A stretch of DNA of 64,000 nt from Enterococcus wangshanyuanii (GCF_002197645.1 NZ_CP021874.1:1116001-1180000), one strand, 5' to 3'. Shown: positions 8,638-17,848, counted from the first letter of the stretch. Program-made: numbers and translations. Notes: generated by a model not told the origin, from the letters alone.

Positions 8638-9114
8638 ATGATTACGATACTTATTCAATTTTCTTTTAGTTTTTTAGCATCTAGTGCTTATGCGATCATC
8701 ACCAATGTTCCCAGACGTTCTTTGATTGCTTGCGGTCTATCAGGTGCAGCTGGATGGATGATGTACTGGGTGGCGATACAACTGGGTGCTAATGCCGCTC
8801 TGGGTTCTTTATTGGGCGCTTTAAGTGTGGCTGCTGTCAGTTTTATCTGTTCACGTACGCTGAAATTGCCGGTAACGATCTTTAATATTCCAGGCATGGT
8901 TCCTCTAGTTCCCGGAGGTCTTGCTTACCAAGCTGTTCGTAACTTAGTGATCGGTAATTATCAAATAGCGATCGATGCTGCTGTACAAGCAATTATGATT
9001 GCTGGAGCGATTGCTTTAGGACTTGTCTTGTCGGAGGTCCTGAACCACAATATCCGTAATTTTAGAGAAAAACGAGAAATACTAAGCTTGATTCGCAAAA
9101 AAGAGGAAAAATAA
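8638..9114 (+). CDS. Threonine/serine exporter family protein, ThrE C-terminal half (DUF3815, YjjB-like)
   Basis: This 158-residue membrane protein has about four segments and the conserved IFNIPGMVPLVPGGLAYQAV sequence (about residues 80-99), typical of the DUF3815 half of ThrE-type exporters. An AAGGAG RBS precedes the ATG. It presumably forms a heteromeric exporter with the preceding YjjP-like protein. The real substrate (amino or dicarboxylic acid) cannot be read from the sequence. Confidence 0.88.
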   Translation: MITILIQFSFSFLASSAYAIITNVPRRSLIACGLSGAAGWMMYWVAIQLGANAALGSLLGALSVAAVSFICSRTLKLPVTIFNIPGMVPLVPGGLAYQAVRNLVIGNYQIAIDAAVQAIMIAGAIALGLVLSEVLNHNIRNFREKREILSLIRKKEEK

Positions 9115-9138
9115 TTAAATGATTGTGGAGGTGAATCG

Positions 9139-9210
9139 ATGAGTGTTCAAATGATTCTTTCAACTATTTACATTAGAGAGGATAACAGAAACGATGATCA
9201 AAAAAGTTGA
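9139..9210 (+). CDS. Possible 23-residue leader ORF overlapping the GNAT gene
   Basis: ATG 9139 is preceded by a very strong RBS (GGAGGTG, 5-base spacing) and opens a 23-codon frame ending at TGA 9210. It overlaps the first 17 bases of the GNAT gene in another frame. It could be a leader peptide that couples translation of the acetyltransferase, or a leftover of an earlier start separated by a frameshift. The peptide resembles nothing I recognise. Confidence 0.3.
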   Translation: MSVQMILSTIYIREDNRNDDQKS

Positions 9211-9622
9211 AAAACTAACCTCAAAAGAACTAGAAGAAATCTTAGAAATTTGGTTAACTGTCAATATCGAGGCACATTTTTTTATTCCGAAAAGCTATTG
9301 GCTTGAGCATTTAGAATCTGTGAAAGAGCAATTACCACTAGCAGATCTTTATCTTGCGATCGAAAATGATACGATCGTCGGATTCTTGGGATTGAATAAC
9401 ACATATATTGCTGGTATTTTCGTTTTAAGTGCATACCAAAATCAAAAAATTGGAGCGTCTTTACTGAATGAAGTAAAATCAGTGAATAAACAGTTGAGCC
9501 TCTCCGTTTATCAAAAAAATCAAAAAGCGTTGGCCTTTTATCTTAAGCATGATTTCCAAATTATCGATAAACAAATAGATGCAAATGATGAGTTAGAGTA
9601 TCAGCTTATTTGGAAAAAGTAA
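9194..9622 (+). CDS. GNAT family N-acetyltransferase
   Basis: The 142-residue protein has the GNAT fold: N-terminal helices with an aromatic-rich segment (HFFIPKSYW), the acetyl-CoA loop region FVLSAYQNQKIGASLLNEV (about 77-95, the Q/RxxGxG/A motif as QNQKIGA), and the C-terminal KNQKALAFYLKHDF. It resembles the YiaC/YjaB-type small acetyltransferases. The acceptor substrate is unknown. Its own RBS (GAGAGGATAA) is moderate, and a small leader ORF with a stronger RBS overlaps the start. Confidence 0.85.
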   Translation: MIKKVEKLTSKELEEILEIWLTVNIEAHFFIPKSYWLEHLESVKEQLPLADLYLAIENDTIVGFLGLNNTYIAGIFVLSAYQNQKIGASLLNEVKSVNKQLSLSVYQKNQKALAFYLKHDFQIIDKQIDANDELEYQLIWKK

Positions 9623-9631
9623 TCAATAACT

Positions 9632-9682
9632 AAAAAGAGTCCGAAACAAAACTAAAATACAGTTTTGTTTCGGACTCTTTTT
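9632..9682. terminator. Bidirectional terminator with 22-bp perfect stem
   Basis: The two arms (9632-9653 and 9661-9682) are perfectly complementary over 22 bp with a 7-base loop, A-rich on the left and T-rich on the right. It ends both the GNAT gene (+) and the TIGR03943 gene (-). The stem centre is the GAAACAAAACT sequence shared with other terminators in the window. Confidence 0.92.
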
Positions 9683-9752
9683 TTATAAACGATGAATACT
9701 ACTCTGATTTTTTACCCAGACTGTTTCTTGAACGATTTTTCTCTCATCCTTT

Positions 9753-10604
9753 TTAAAAGGAGCGATACACGTATTGGTTTTTCGGTTCCTGAATTTCTTT
9801 TACTTTTCCTACTTCAACAACAGGAATTTCTCGTTTAAAAGGGGCGTAATATTCAGAATGAATGGTTCCAGTCAATTTTACCCACTCATTATTTTTAAAA
9901 GATCGATCGCTCGGCATATGAGTCAATAAACCAAACACGCCTGAATCCGCAACGCAATGAATAATTCCAAATCGAAAAACAAAAATAGCTTCCTGCTCTT
10001 TTTGTGCAGAATTGAATATAAAGCCTTCATAGGTGATCGTTTTTCCAACAAATTCGCTAGGATAAGTATAGATCAGTTCCATTATTTCTAAATAATTTTC
10101 TTCTGAAACGTTGACTTGATCATCTTTGATATACTTCGATAATGCTTGCTTCATTTGAGCGTCATAATCAGTTTTATCAAAATAGATGCTGGTATCAGGT
10201 TTTAAATACTGCGTTTCTACATCTGGATCACCAACTGATTCCTTACTCAAAGGAAAATTGAAGCCTTTTGCCTCAACGATCGATGTATCCAAGCTAACTG
10301 TAGGAAACAAAAAACCAACAATCAAAGGCAATACTAGAAGTACATAAGCCACCCCCCGTTGATAAGGCTTATCGAGACCATGATCATGATCTTCATGACT
10401 ATGGTCATGTTCATTATGATCAACTTTTTGCTCATCTTCTTTGTTCCATAAAATCAGCTGAACAATCGCCAACACGAATGAAAGGACCATAGACAAAACA
10501 GCCAGATAACGATAATGAACATTTATATATTGATTTAATCTACCTGAAACCTGTAAATACATCATCAAGGTACTATAACCGACGAGTATTAAAAAACGAA
10601 TCAT
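9753..10604 (-). CDS. TIGR03943 family putative permease subunit (YcgQ-like)
   Basis: The 283-residue protein has two N-terminal membrane segments, a His/Asp-rich cytoplasmic loop (about residues 62-77, six His), a third membrane segment (about 85-105) and a C-terminal extracytoplasmic domain with FNSAQKEQEAIFVFRFGIIHC and VKLTGTI. The family is found next to DUF318-type permeases, as here (the permease ends 397 bases upstream). The His-rich loop suggests divalent-metal binding, but the transported species is not established. The two genes are separated by two copies of a palindromic repeat. Confidence 0.82.
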   Translation of the reverse strand: MIRFLILVGYSTLMMYLQVSGRLNQYINVHYRYLAVLSMVLSFVLAIVQLILWNKEDEQKVDHNEHDHSHEDHDHGLDKPYQRGVAYVLLVLPLIVGFLFPTVSLDTSIVEAKGFNFPLSKESVGDPDVETQYLKPDTSIYFDKTDYDAQMKQALSKYIKDDQVNVSEENYLEIMELIYTYPSEFVGKTITYEGFIFNSAQKEQEAIFVFRFGIIHCVADSGVFGLLTHMPSDRSFKNNEWVKLTGTIHSEYYAPFKREIPVVEVGKVKEIQEPKNQYVYRSF

Positions 10605-10623
10605 GTATATTCCTCCTTAAAAT

Positions 10624-10742
10624 AAAAGCGGAATGAGCCAGCTTAGGCTCGACTAGAAAATAGGAAAACATGACTGAGGCGCTTTTGGTCTCATTCAGGT
10701 TTTATCTTTTTCTCGAGAGACTGGCTCATGCAGCTGGATAAT
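10624..10742. repeat. Palindromic repeat family, copy R1
   Basis: The ~118-bp element begins AAAAGCGGAA and ends GCAGCTGGATAAT. Its outer arms ATGAGCCAG / CTGGCTCAT are perfectly complementary. An A-rich/T-rich middle stem and an inner hairpin GAGGC(gcttttg)GTCTC follow. It is about 90% identical to R2 and structurally like R3 and R4. Confidence 0.88.
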
Positions 10743-10819
10743 ACAAATGATCAACACTTTCTCTCGAAAGTCTTGTACTGTTCATCATCAACTCAAATTC
10801 TTTCGTTGTGATTCTCAGC

Positions 10820-10937
10820 AAAAGCGGAATGAGCCCGTTTAGTCTTGACTAGAAAATAGGAAAACATGACTGAGGCTCTTTTGGCCTCATTCAGGTTTTA
10901 TCTTTTTCTCGAGAGACTGGCTCATGCAGCTAGATAA
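10820..10937. repeat. Palindromic repeat family, copy R2
   Basis: It has the same layout and orientation as R1, 77 bases further on. The outer arms are ATGAGCC / GGCTCAT and the inner hairpin is GAGGC / GCCTC, perfectly paired where R1 has a G-T pair. It ends GCAGCTAGATAA. Confidence 0.88.
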
Positions 10938-11000
10938 AGCAAAAGCAGAACAAATCCATTGAAATAGATTTTCTCTATATTCAATCAAAAAAACACGCAT

Positions 11001-11909
11001 TTATCCAGCAATTGCTAAAGCATAAAAAGTAACAACTACTGTCACAATACCCACAAATTTCATCATAAACGATGTCTTAAAATAGCGTTTCATCATTAAT
11101 AAATTTTTGATATCGACCATTGGACCAAAAACTAAAAAGCCGACAACTGGTCCATTACCGAATAAACTCAATAAAGATGAGCCAATAAAAGCATCCGCTT
11201 CAGAACATAAAGAAAGGGTTGCGGCTAATACAAGCATAACTAGAATGGCTAAAATTTTTGTATGACCTAATTGTAAAATGGCTCCTGTCGGCAAGTAGGT
11301 TTGCATTGCTGCAGCTAAAAGAGAACCAAAAATCAAATAACGGCCTGTATCAAAAAATTCATCGATCCCATGCGTCAATACTGACAAGCATTTGTTCAAA
11401 AATTTTATATTCTCAGTATGTTCTTCTTCACCTTGTTCACATGAAAAAGAACTGATTTCCTGTTTTAAAATAGATTCTTTGTTCACATAAGCCAACCAAA
11501 GCCCAACAACTAAAGCAACCAGCATACTACCTAAAACACGCCAGAGAACAAACTTTATAGAGTTTCCAAAAGCGATATACGTCGAAAACAGCACGATTGG
11601 ATTGATGATCGGAGCCGTTATCATAAAAGCAAAAGCTGTATACGTTGGGACTTCTTTTTTTACAAACTGATGGACGATCGGTACGATCCCACATTCACAC
11701 GAAGGGAAAAAGAAACCCAAGAAGCTGCCCACCAAAATCGATAAAAATTTATTTCTCGGCAATAGTTTTTTTACTCGCTCTGGAGTTAAAAAGACATGCA
11801 GCGCACCAGATATCACACACCCTAACATAACAAACGGCAACGCTTCGATCACGATCGATAAGAAGATCGTCCCCATTTGTAACACTGAATGTGGTAAAAA
11901 TTCAAACAT
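11001..11909 (-). CDS. Permease, DUF318/UPF0718 family (YcgR-like)
   Basis: This 302-residue polytopic membrane protein has about eight segments. It contains the family signature FFPSCECGIVPIVHQF (about residues 65-80, two Cys flanking Glu) and the second repeat ATLSLCSEADAFIGSSLL (about 230-247). Relatives act as organoarsenical or other metalloid/metal permeases; the pairing with TIGR03943 is conserved, but the substrate here is unknown. I chose ATG 11909 because GTAGGAGGAAG lies directly upstream; the in-frame extension to 11963 has no RBS. Confidence 0.85.
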   Translation of the reverse strand: MFEFLPHSVLQMGTIFLSIVIEALPFVMLGCVISGALHVFLTPERVKKLLPRNKFLSILVGSFLGFFFPSCECGIVPIVHQFVKKEVPTYTAFAFMITAPIINPIVLFSTYIAFGNSIKFVLWRVLGSMLVALVVGLWLAYVNKESILKQEISSFSCEQGEEEHTENIKFLNKCLSVLTHGIDEFFDTGRYLIFGSLLAAAMQTYLPTGAILQLGHTKILAILVMLVLAATLSLCSEADAFIGSSLLSLFGNGPVVGFLVFGPMVDIKNLLMMKRYFKTSFMMKFVGIVTVVVTFYALAIAG

Positions 11910-11973
11910 AAACTTCCTCCTACTACGACAAAATAAACCCAAATAAAACCTCTCATTTTTCACTCGTCCAAAA

Positions 11974-11987
11974 TATAGTTAACTATA
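11974..11987. promoter_or_regulatory. 14-bp perfect palindrome in the permease promoter region
   Basis: TATAGTTAACTATA is a perfect palindrome 65 bases upstream of the chosen permease start and overlaps TATAGT, a possible -10. It may be an operator for a metal-responsive regulator; its short length keeps this tentative. Confidence 0.35.
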
Positions 11988-12051
11988 CTGCGCCTTTTAT
12001 GAAAAAGCAAGTCCTGAAAGATAACTTAACTTTTCTCTAGCCTTTACATAC

Positions 12052-12096
12052 AAAAAAAGCTGGAACAAAACTTAAATCGTTTCATTCCAAGCTTTT
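12052..12096 (-). terminator. Terminator of the wal operon
   Basis: AAAAGCTTGGAA pairs with TTCCAGCTTTTT (minus strand), with an inner AAACGATTTAAGTTT segment, followed by T residues. It lies 17 bases after walJ. The stem shares the GGAACAAAACT core with other terminators here. Confidence 0.8.
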
Positions 12097-12112
12097 GATC
12101 TTCACACTTTAA

Positions 12113-12919
12113 TTAAAGAGCAAACAATTCAGAAGCAGCATCTGGATCTGTATCATAGACATTAAAATCAAAATTAACGCCCAAGCCTTTTTCAGCTAAA
12201 ATAGACTCCATGGCCATTCTCGCATGCTCTTTCGTATTGTTTTCTTTACTTAAATGACCTAAGTAAATTCGTTTGGTATGATCACCGATCACCTCAGCCA
12301 TTGTCAAAGCGCCATCATCATTAGATAAATGTCCTTTATCCCCCAAAATCCGTTGTTTCAGACTCCAAGGATAAGGTCCCATTCGTAAGATTTCCAGTTC
12401 ATGATTGCTTTCGATCAAGTAAGCATCCGCATCTTTGATCGTACCACGCACATGATCACTACAATAGCCAGTATCTGTCAACATCACAAATGAGCGATTA
12501 TCTTTATAGAATCGATAAAACTGCGGTGCAGCTGCATCATGAGAAACCCCAAAGCTTTCAATGTCCATATCGCCAAAGGTCAACACTTTCCCCATATCAA
12601 AGATATGTTTTTGCTCGGTTGCAACATTACCGATCATAGGATCCATCGCTGCCCAAGTTTTCTCATTCGCGTAAACATCTAATTTATATTTTCTAGCAAG
12701 AACACCGACACCATGAATATGATCACGATGCTCATGAGTGACCAAAATTGCATCCAGATCTTCCGGTTTACGGCCGACTTCTGCTAATAATGATGTGATT
12801 TTCTTTCCGCTTAATCCAGCGTCCACAAGTAGCTTTTTGTTTTCTGTTTCGATAAAAAGGGAATTACCTGTACTGCCGCTGGCAAGAATGCTGATGTTAA
12901 AAGCTGTTTCTTGACTCAT
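12113..12919 (-). CDS. walJ: WalJ/YycJ, MBL-fold metallo-hydrolase
   Basis: This 268-residue metallo-beta-lactamase-fold protein has the metal-binding motif THEHRDHIHG (HxHxDH, about residues 61-69) and downstream ligands in LTDTGYCSDH and IYLGHLSKEN. YycJ proteins are 5' exonucleases linked to DNA repair and to coordination of cell division with replication. It is the last gene of walRKHIJ; the neighbour walI ends 54 bases upstream. No htrA gene follows, unlike in many relatives. Confidence 0.93.
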   Translation of the reverse strand: MSQETAFNISILASGSTGNSLFIETENKKLLVDAGLSGKKITSLLAEVGRKPEDLDAILVTHEHRDHIHGVGVLARKYKLDVYANEKTWAAMDPMIGNVATEQKHIFDMGKVLTFGDMDIESFGVSHDAAAPQFYRFYKDNRSFVMLTDTGYCSDHVRGTIKDADAYLIESNHELEILRMGPYPWSLKQRILGDKGHLSNDDGALTMAEVIGDHTKRIYLGHLSKENNTKEHARMAMESILAEKGLGVNFDFNVYDTDPDAASELFAL

Positions 12920-12973
12920 TTTTTCTCTTCGCTTCCCTTCTTTAGTCTACAGCTACTTATTATACAACCATCA

Positions 12974-13855
12974 CTACTGATTTTCCACCTTTGGAACCGT
13001 ATTATTTGTAATGATCGTATTACTCATGGCATTGACTTGTTCAATTTGCAAATTACTTCCCTTCGCTTTGATTCCAACGAACCAAACAGGTACATAAACA
13101 TTTTTTTCGCGAATCTTATAAATTCTTGTATACGCTAATTCCATGAACGTGATTTTCGAACTACTCGGTATCTTGTTATTGATATAAAGAGTTTCGATCG
13201 CATCCCGATCAGAAAACAAGTCCATTTTATCTCGTAATTCCTCAATCCCTTGAATGTGGGTTTGAGTATACTTATTGATTTTATGGATGCCGTCCGACTC
13301 GCCCGTGTTTTCTAATTTCAACGAAATCTGAGCGGTATCATCCTTAAAAGGAATATTTTTGTAAGCTTGAGAAGCAACTAGCTCAGGAAAATCACCTTCC
13401 AAACTAGAAAAATCAGGCATATAATGATACTCTGCGCCAAAAAGAACACTATCACGATCTTTTAAAAAGGTCTCTAATGACTTTTCAACATTTTTCTCAT
13501 CAATGAAATAGCTAGTCTGTGTGTAATTCATTTGAGGATAAATAGTAATTGAATTGTCGACTAACTCTACTCCATTTTTAAAAAAATTCCGATCTCTCGT
13601 TTCCCGTTCGTTTTGAATTGCATCATAGAAGTTGGTTTGTTCGCCGCTTAGGTAATAGCCTTCTTTTTTTTCACCTGTCAATTTTTCTTTATACGTGATA
13701 TCATCTTTGGCTAATCGTTTTTCGATACTATCCGTTTGATCAGAAAAGGATACATTATTCTCTTCTTTGACTCCCTCTTGGTAGATCCCAAAAAGAAACA
13801 TATTCAATCCTAAAAAGGCCAGGAAAAAAATCCATTCGATTCGTTTAAAGTCCAT
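12974..13855 (-). CDS. yycI: YycI, regulator of the WalK kinase
   Basis: This 293-residue protein has one N-terminal membrane anchor (IEWIFFLAFLGLNMFLFGIY, about 6-25) and an extracytoplasmic domain. YycI and YycH form a membrane complex that adjusts WalK activity. Its start overlaps the yycH stop by 1 base, showing coupling. Identification rests on position between yycH and walJ, the topology, and typical C-terminal sequence (YTRIYKIREKNVYVPVWFVG). Confidence 0.9.
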   Translation of the reverse strand: MDFKRIEWIFFLAFLGLNMFLFGIYQEGVKEENNVSFSDQTDSIEKRLAKDDITYKEKLTGEKKEGYYLSGEQTNFYDAIQNERETRDRNFFKNGVELVDNSITIYPQMNYTQTSYFIDEKNVEKSLETFLKDRDSVLFGAEYHYMPDFSSLEGDFPELVASQAYKNIPFKDDTAQISLKLENTGESDGIHKINKYTQTHIQGIEELRDKMDLFSDRDAIETLYINNKIPSSSKITFMELAYTRIYKIREKNVYVPVWFVGIKAKGSNLQIEQVNAMSNTIITNNTVPKVENQ

Positions 13856-15165
13856 TATTCCACCTCCGCATTCGCTAAGTGTTCCAATAGCTCAGGAACA
13901 GAGGACCACTGACCATCATAGCGGATATACCACTCAGGAGTTAAGTCAACGACTTGAGTGACTTCTTCGATCTTATGCCATGTATAACCAATCACCATTG
14001 AATCGATTTTTTCTGAATCCGCTCCGTTCAATGCTAACTGCTCTAATAAACTTTCCGTGCTTTGCAATTGAACTTCCTCTTCTGAAGGAATCGGAACCTG
14101 AATCGTATCAACACTTGTCTCGATCACAACGCTGCTTTTTTCTGCTTTATCATTGCCAATGGTGATATGAACTTGTCCTTTATCATTTTCACTAAAGACT
14201 GGAAATCCTTCGACAAATGTTCGATAATTGATTTCAGATTTTGTACGATCAAAATAACGTAAATTACCCATGCTTGTTCCTAATTTTTTGATGTAGGAAA
14301 AGCTGTCAGAGAATATGTTATCTTGAGCTGTTCTATTTTCGATATCTCCGCTAAAATGAATCGTTCCAAGCTTTTCATCTGCAATCAAACGCTCATTACG
14401 ACTGGCATAGGACAAATCCTGACTATCTTCATTTGTTTGAATATCTTCTGTGTTTGTGAAAAAAGCATTTCTGAATTTAGTTACTGGCTGTGAGGCTAAA
14501 ATATAACTATATTTTTTCATCTTCAAGTCATCAGACAAATAATAGTGCTTTTGTGCAAGAGACTGTTGTTCAGAGATTGGATTATATTGAACGCCAACCT
14601 TATTCATTAAATTCAAGACTTTTTCATTATCCATAGAAATCGATGTTTCATAAATGTCATTTGAGCTAAAATTTAGAAAGCGCAGTTTATTTTGCTTTAA
14701 ATTTACCTGAATACAGGTGAAATGAATGTCATCGCTATCTGCAATATCTTCTAAATCGATGTCCAAATCATAAACTGACATATATTCACTTAATAAAAAT
14801 GGTCCTTCATACAATAGCTCAAAGCCCTGATCCATCGTCAAATAATTTTCAAACTGACTAGCATCAGCTTTAACGACCTGAGTCAGTTTGCCAAAGGTTG
14901 CTTGCCTGATTTCATTTTGAACATTTGTGATCAGGTTCTCACTATTATTCATTTCAGATACACCATTTTGCATTCGAATCAAGCGTAATGGTAAAAAGAC
15001 ATCTGTATCAAGACGTTCATTGACTACTGCGGTTGCGAGTTGCTGATCATTTTTGATAGGCTGTTCTTTTTTTGCAGAGCTGAGCCAAATACTAAATGAA
15101 AAATACAAACTAAGCAGCACTAAAAAAATCAGTCCGATTCGAATGATTCTTTCTGTTGTTTTCAT
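13855..15165 (-). CDS. yycH: YycH, regulator of the WalK kinase
   Basis: The protein has about 436 residues with an N-terminal membrane anchor (IGLIFLVLLSLYFSFSIWLS) and a large extracytoplasmic part; the family works with YycI and the WalK membrane segments. I chose ATG 15165, which overlaps the walK stop (ATGA) and follows GAGGATTGGTGGG; an upstream TTG lies inside that RBS. Intact, normal length. Confidence 0.92.
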   Translation of the reverse strand: MKTTERIIRIGLIFLVLLSLYFSFSIWLSSAKKEQPIKNDQQLATAVVNERLDTDVFLPLRLIRMQNGVSEMNNSENLITNVQNEIRQATFGKLTQVVKADASQFENYLTMDQGFELLYEGPFLLSEYMSVYDLDIDLEDIADSDDIHFTCIQVNLKQNKLRFLNFSSNDIYETSISMDNEKVLNLMNKVGVQYNPISEQQSLAQKHYYLSDDLKMKKYSYILASQPVTKFRNAFFTNTEDIQTNEDSQDLSYASRNERLIADEKLGTIHFSGDIENRTAQDNIFSDSFSYIKKLGTSMGNLRYFDRTKSEINYRTFVEGFPVFSENDKGQVHITIGNDKAEKSSVVIETSVDTIQVPIPSEEEVQLQSTESLLEQLALNGADSEKIDSMVIGYTWHKIEEVTQVVDLTPEWYIRYDGQWSSVPELLEHLANAEVE

Positions 15166-16985
15166 TCCCACCAATCCTCCTCATAAGGTTCATAAGGCAA
15201 GGATATATAAAAGGTTGAGCCTTGACCTTCCTGACTTTCTACCCAAATTGCGCCATTATGGGCCTTGACCACTTCTCTTGAAATCGCCAAACCGAGCCCA
15301 GTTCCCCCTTGTGCTCTAGCACGAGCTTTATCGACACGATAAAAACGATCAAAGACTTTGTTGATATCCTTTTTAGGAATTCCCAATCCCTGATCCGTTA
15401 CACTAAACACAACATTATTGTGTGTTTCAAGCAAGCGACAGGTGATTGCTCCGCCATCTGGAGAGTATTTGATTGCGTTGTTTAGAATATTATCCAGCAC
15501 TTGAATGATTTTATCAGTATCTAGCTCTACCCATAGATCACGTTTTGTAAATTCACGATGGATCGTATATTTTTTTTCATTGGATTCCACCATCATATCA
15601 AACCGATCTAAAACAAAATTGATCAGCTCATTGAAATTGACATATTCCAGCTGTAATTCATTATTGCCCGAATCCATCCGTGAAAGATTCAAGAGATCAT
15701 TGATCATTCGAATCATTCGATCGGTTTCTTCCAAAGTCACATTTAAGAAATTGGGTGCGATTTCCGGATTCTCCCAAGCACCTTCACTTAATGCTTCGAT
15801 ATAACTGCGCATACTTGTTAAAGGCGTTCTAAGTTCATGAGAAACGTTAGATACAAATTCACGGCGCTCCCGCTCATTTTTCTCCTGTTCGGTCACGTCA
15901 TGAAGCACACAAACCAAGCCCGTAATAAAACCTGATTCACGGCGGATCATCGCGAAATCAACACGAATGATCATTTGATCCTCAGATGAAGTCGAACGAT
16001 CGATCAAAATTTCTTCCGGCTCTTCTAATAATTTACGTAAAGTATAATCCGTCTCAATATCTAGTAATTCTAGCAAAGATGAACCGATCACATCTTCATC
16101 TTTTACATTTAACAGAGACAGCGCCATTTCATTGATCGTGATTACTTTTCCTCGTCGATCAGTCGCAATGACACCATCTGTCATATGAGCAAGCACACTA
16201 TCTAGACGATTTCGTTCTGCTTCCATCGTTTCTTGCGCTTCTTCGATTCTTTCGGATAATTGATTGAAGGTTTCAGCCAATTGTCCAAGCTCGTCTTTTC
16301 CATATACTTGGACTTTTCCAGTATAGTCTCCTTTAGCGATCCGCAGAGCCTGTTCTCTCATTTCACCGATCGGCTGTGTGATCGAACGAGCAATCAATAA
16401 AGTGACAATGATTGAAATAGCACCTGCGATCAAAGAAGCCGTAAAGAAAATTCTTGCGGTATCCGTGATTTCTTGATATTTACCTTCTATATTACTTTTA
16501 ACATAAAGAACCCCGATGACTGTATCGCCAGTCGGGGATTGAATAGGCACAACATTGATGTATACGCGTTTATCCTGATCCATTGCCGAATATTTCTTTG
16601 CACTAAAATCATTCAAATCACGGTAATCATTCTTCTTGCCGACGATACCTTGACGATTCAGATCACTTGTCGCACGAACGATTCCTTTATCGTCAACAAC
16701 TCGCGCTTCAATTGTTTCAGAACCAGCAAAATCATTGAGCGTTTTCTTCAAATTCGCATCGATTTCTGTTCGGTCTTGATTTTTTTCACCTAATTTGCTG
16801 CTGATCGTGCTAGCAAGCTGTGTTGTTTGGGAATCAACATTTTGTTTATAGTCATTGATTGTGGTCGACTCTAATTCTCGGATAAAATAGCCGCCAATGA
16901 TTTGGATCGCAATCAATAACAAAAGGATAAACGATAAGGCGATCTTAAAGTTTACCGATTGAAAAAAGTGAACTTTTTTCCTCAT
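15162..16985 (-). CDS. walK: WalK (YycG/VicK) sensor histidine kinase
   Basis: This is the essential cell-wall homeostasis kinase, 607 residues. The order is membrane helix 1 (about 14-34), extracytoplasmic Cache/PAS-like domain (35-178), membrane helix 2 (about 179-199), HAMP (200-252), cytoplasmic PAS (about 258-365), HisKA with phospho-acceptor His383 in FVSNVSHELRTPLT, and HATPase_c (N box DNILNNAIKYS, G boxes DQGLGIP and GGTGLGLAIS). It lies 6 bases after walR. All motifs are present. Confidence 0.97.
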   Translation of the reverse strand: MRKKVHFFQSVNFKIALSFILLLLIAIQIIGGYFIRELESTTINDYKQNVDSQTTQLASTISSKLGEKNQDRTEIDANLKKTLNDFAGSETIEARVVDDKGIVRATSDLNRQGIVGKKNDYRDLNDFSAKKYSAMDQDKRVYINVVPIQSPTGDTVIGVLYVKSNIEGKYQEITDTARIFFTASLIAGAISIIVTLLIARSITQPIGEMREQALRIAKGDYTGKVQVYGKDELGQLAETFNQLSERIEEAQETMEAERNRLDSVLAHMTDGVIATDRRGKVITINEMALSLLNVKDEDVIGSSLLELLDIETDYTLRKLLEEPEEILIDRSTSSEDQMIIRVDFAMIRRESGFITGLVCVLHDVTEQEKNERERREFVSNVSHELRTPLTSMRSYIEALSEGAWENPEIAPNFLNVTLEETDRMIRMINDLLNLSRMDSGNNELQLEYVNFNELINFVLDRFDMMVESNEKKYTIHREFTKRDLWVELDTDKIIQVLDNILNNAIKYSPDGGAITCRLLETHNNVVFSVTDQGLGIPKKDINKVFDRFYRVDKARARAQGGTGLGLAISREVVKAHNGAIWVESQEGQGSTFYISLPYEPYEEDWWE

Positions 16986-16991
16986 AGATCA

Positions 16992-17696
16992 CTACTCCTG
17001 TTCAGGGTTACGAAGGTAATAACCAACACCACGGCGTGTCACTAAATAGGTTGGATGACTTGGACTATCTTCGATTTTTTCTCTTAAACGACGAACGGTT
17101 ACGTCAACTGTTCGAACATCACCAAAGTAATCATAGCCCCAAACGGTTTGCAGCAAATGCTCTCTAGTCATGACTTGGCCGATATGTTTGGCTAAATAGT
17201 AAAGCAGTTCAAATTCACGGTGAGTCAGCTCGATCTTACCGCCTCTTTTTGACACCATATAGGCATCTGGATGAATCGTTAAATCACCGATCATCAATTC
17301 CGACTGTGTTGTCGTTTCAGCTTCTTTTGCACTCGTTGCTCCTCGACGCAAGTTTGCTTTTACTCTCGCAACAAGTTCACGATTTGAGAATGGTTTTGTG
17401 ACGTAATCATCGGCACCTAACTCAAGGCCTAAAACTTTATCGATCTCAGAGTCTTTTGCTGTCACCATAATAATTGGCATATCGTATGTTTTACGAACTT
17501 CTCTAGCAACTTCCAGCCCGTCCATTTTTGGCAGCATCAAATCAAGAATGATCAAGTCAGGCTCTACTTCTTTGACTTTCTCTACTGCTTCTTCTCCATC
17601 ATAAGCCGTAAAAACTTCATAGCCTTCTTTGGTAAGATTATACTTTACAATATCTGAAATTGGTTTTTCATCATCTACAACTAAGATTTTTTTCAT
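16992..17696 (-). CDS. walR: WalR (YycF/VicR) response regulator
   Basis: This 234-residue OmpR/PhoB-type regulator controls peptidoglycan hydrolase genes together with WalK. The receiver domain has the acidic pair DD (8-9), phospho-acceptor Asp52 in [13 protein letters not shown], and the conserved TAKDSE and KPF. The C-terminal winged helix (about 130-232) contains [20 protein letters not shown]. It is the first gene of the operon. Confidence 0.97.
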   Translation of the reverse strand: MKKILVVDDEKPISDIVKYNLTKEGYEVFTAYDGEEAVEKVKEVEPDLIILDLMLPKMDGLEVAREVRKTYDMPIIMVTAKDSEIDKVLGLELGADDYVTKPFSNRELVARVKANLRRGATSAKEAETTTQSELMIGDLTIHPDAYMVSKRGGKIELTHREFELLYYLAKHIGQVMTREHLLQTVWGYDYFGDVRTVDVTVRRLREKIEDSPSHPTYLVTRRGVGYYLRNPEQE

Positions 17697-17751
17697 CTAA
17701 GAGGCACCTCTTTTTCATTTGTCTTTTTATTAATCAAATACATTTTCTCCT

Positions 17752-17780
17752 ATTATACCTTATTTTGTCCACTGTTTCAT
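17752..17780 (-). promoter_or_regulatory. Candidate walR promoter
   Basis: A perfect TATAAT -10 (17752-17757, minus strand) lies 17 bases from a weak ATGAAA -35 (17775-17780), about 55 bases before walR. Confidence 0.5.
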
Positions 17781-17818
17781 CTCTAGCTCATAAGGCACTA
17801 TTTTTTAAGATTCAGATA

Positions 17819-17848
17819 TTGCTAAAATAATGAAAGAATGACTATAAT
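17819..17848 (+). promoter_or_regulatory. Candidate promoter of the LD-carboxypeptidase gene
   Basis: TTGCTA (17819-17824) and TATAAT (17843-17848) are separated by 18 bases, 33 bases before the start codon. Confidence 0.55.

Larger units (their letters stand above)
10605..11000. other. Intergenic region holding a tandem pair of palindromic repeats
   Basis: The 396 bases between the YcgQ-like and YcgR-like genes contain two repeat copies (10624-10742 and 10820-10937). A short degenerate piece resembling the repeat start (AAAGCAGAACAAATCC) follows near 10941-10960, with an ATTGAA..TTCAAT hairpin near 10959-10983. I see no ORF with an RBS. Confidence 0.7.

Noticed and set aside
10941..10983. 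A possible third repeat copy after R2 (AAAGCAGAACAAATCC with an ATTGAA/TTCAAT hairpin).
   Set aside because: Only the first ~16 bases resemble the repeat start; the conserved end and the inner hairpin are missing, so it was noted only as a degenerate piece.
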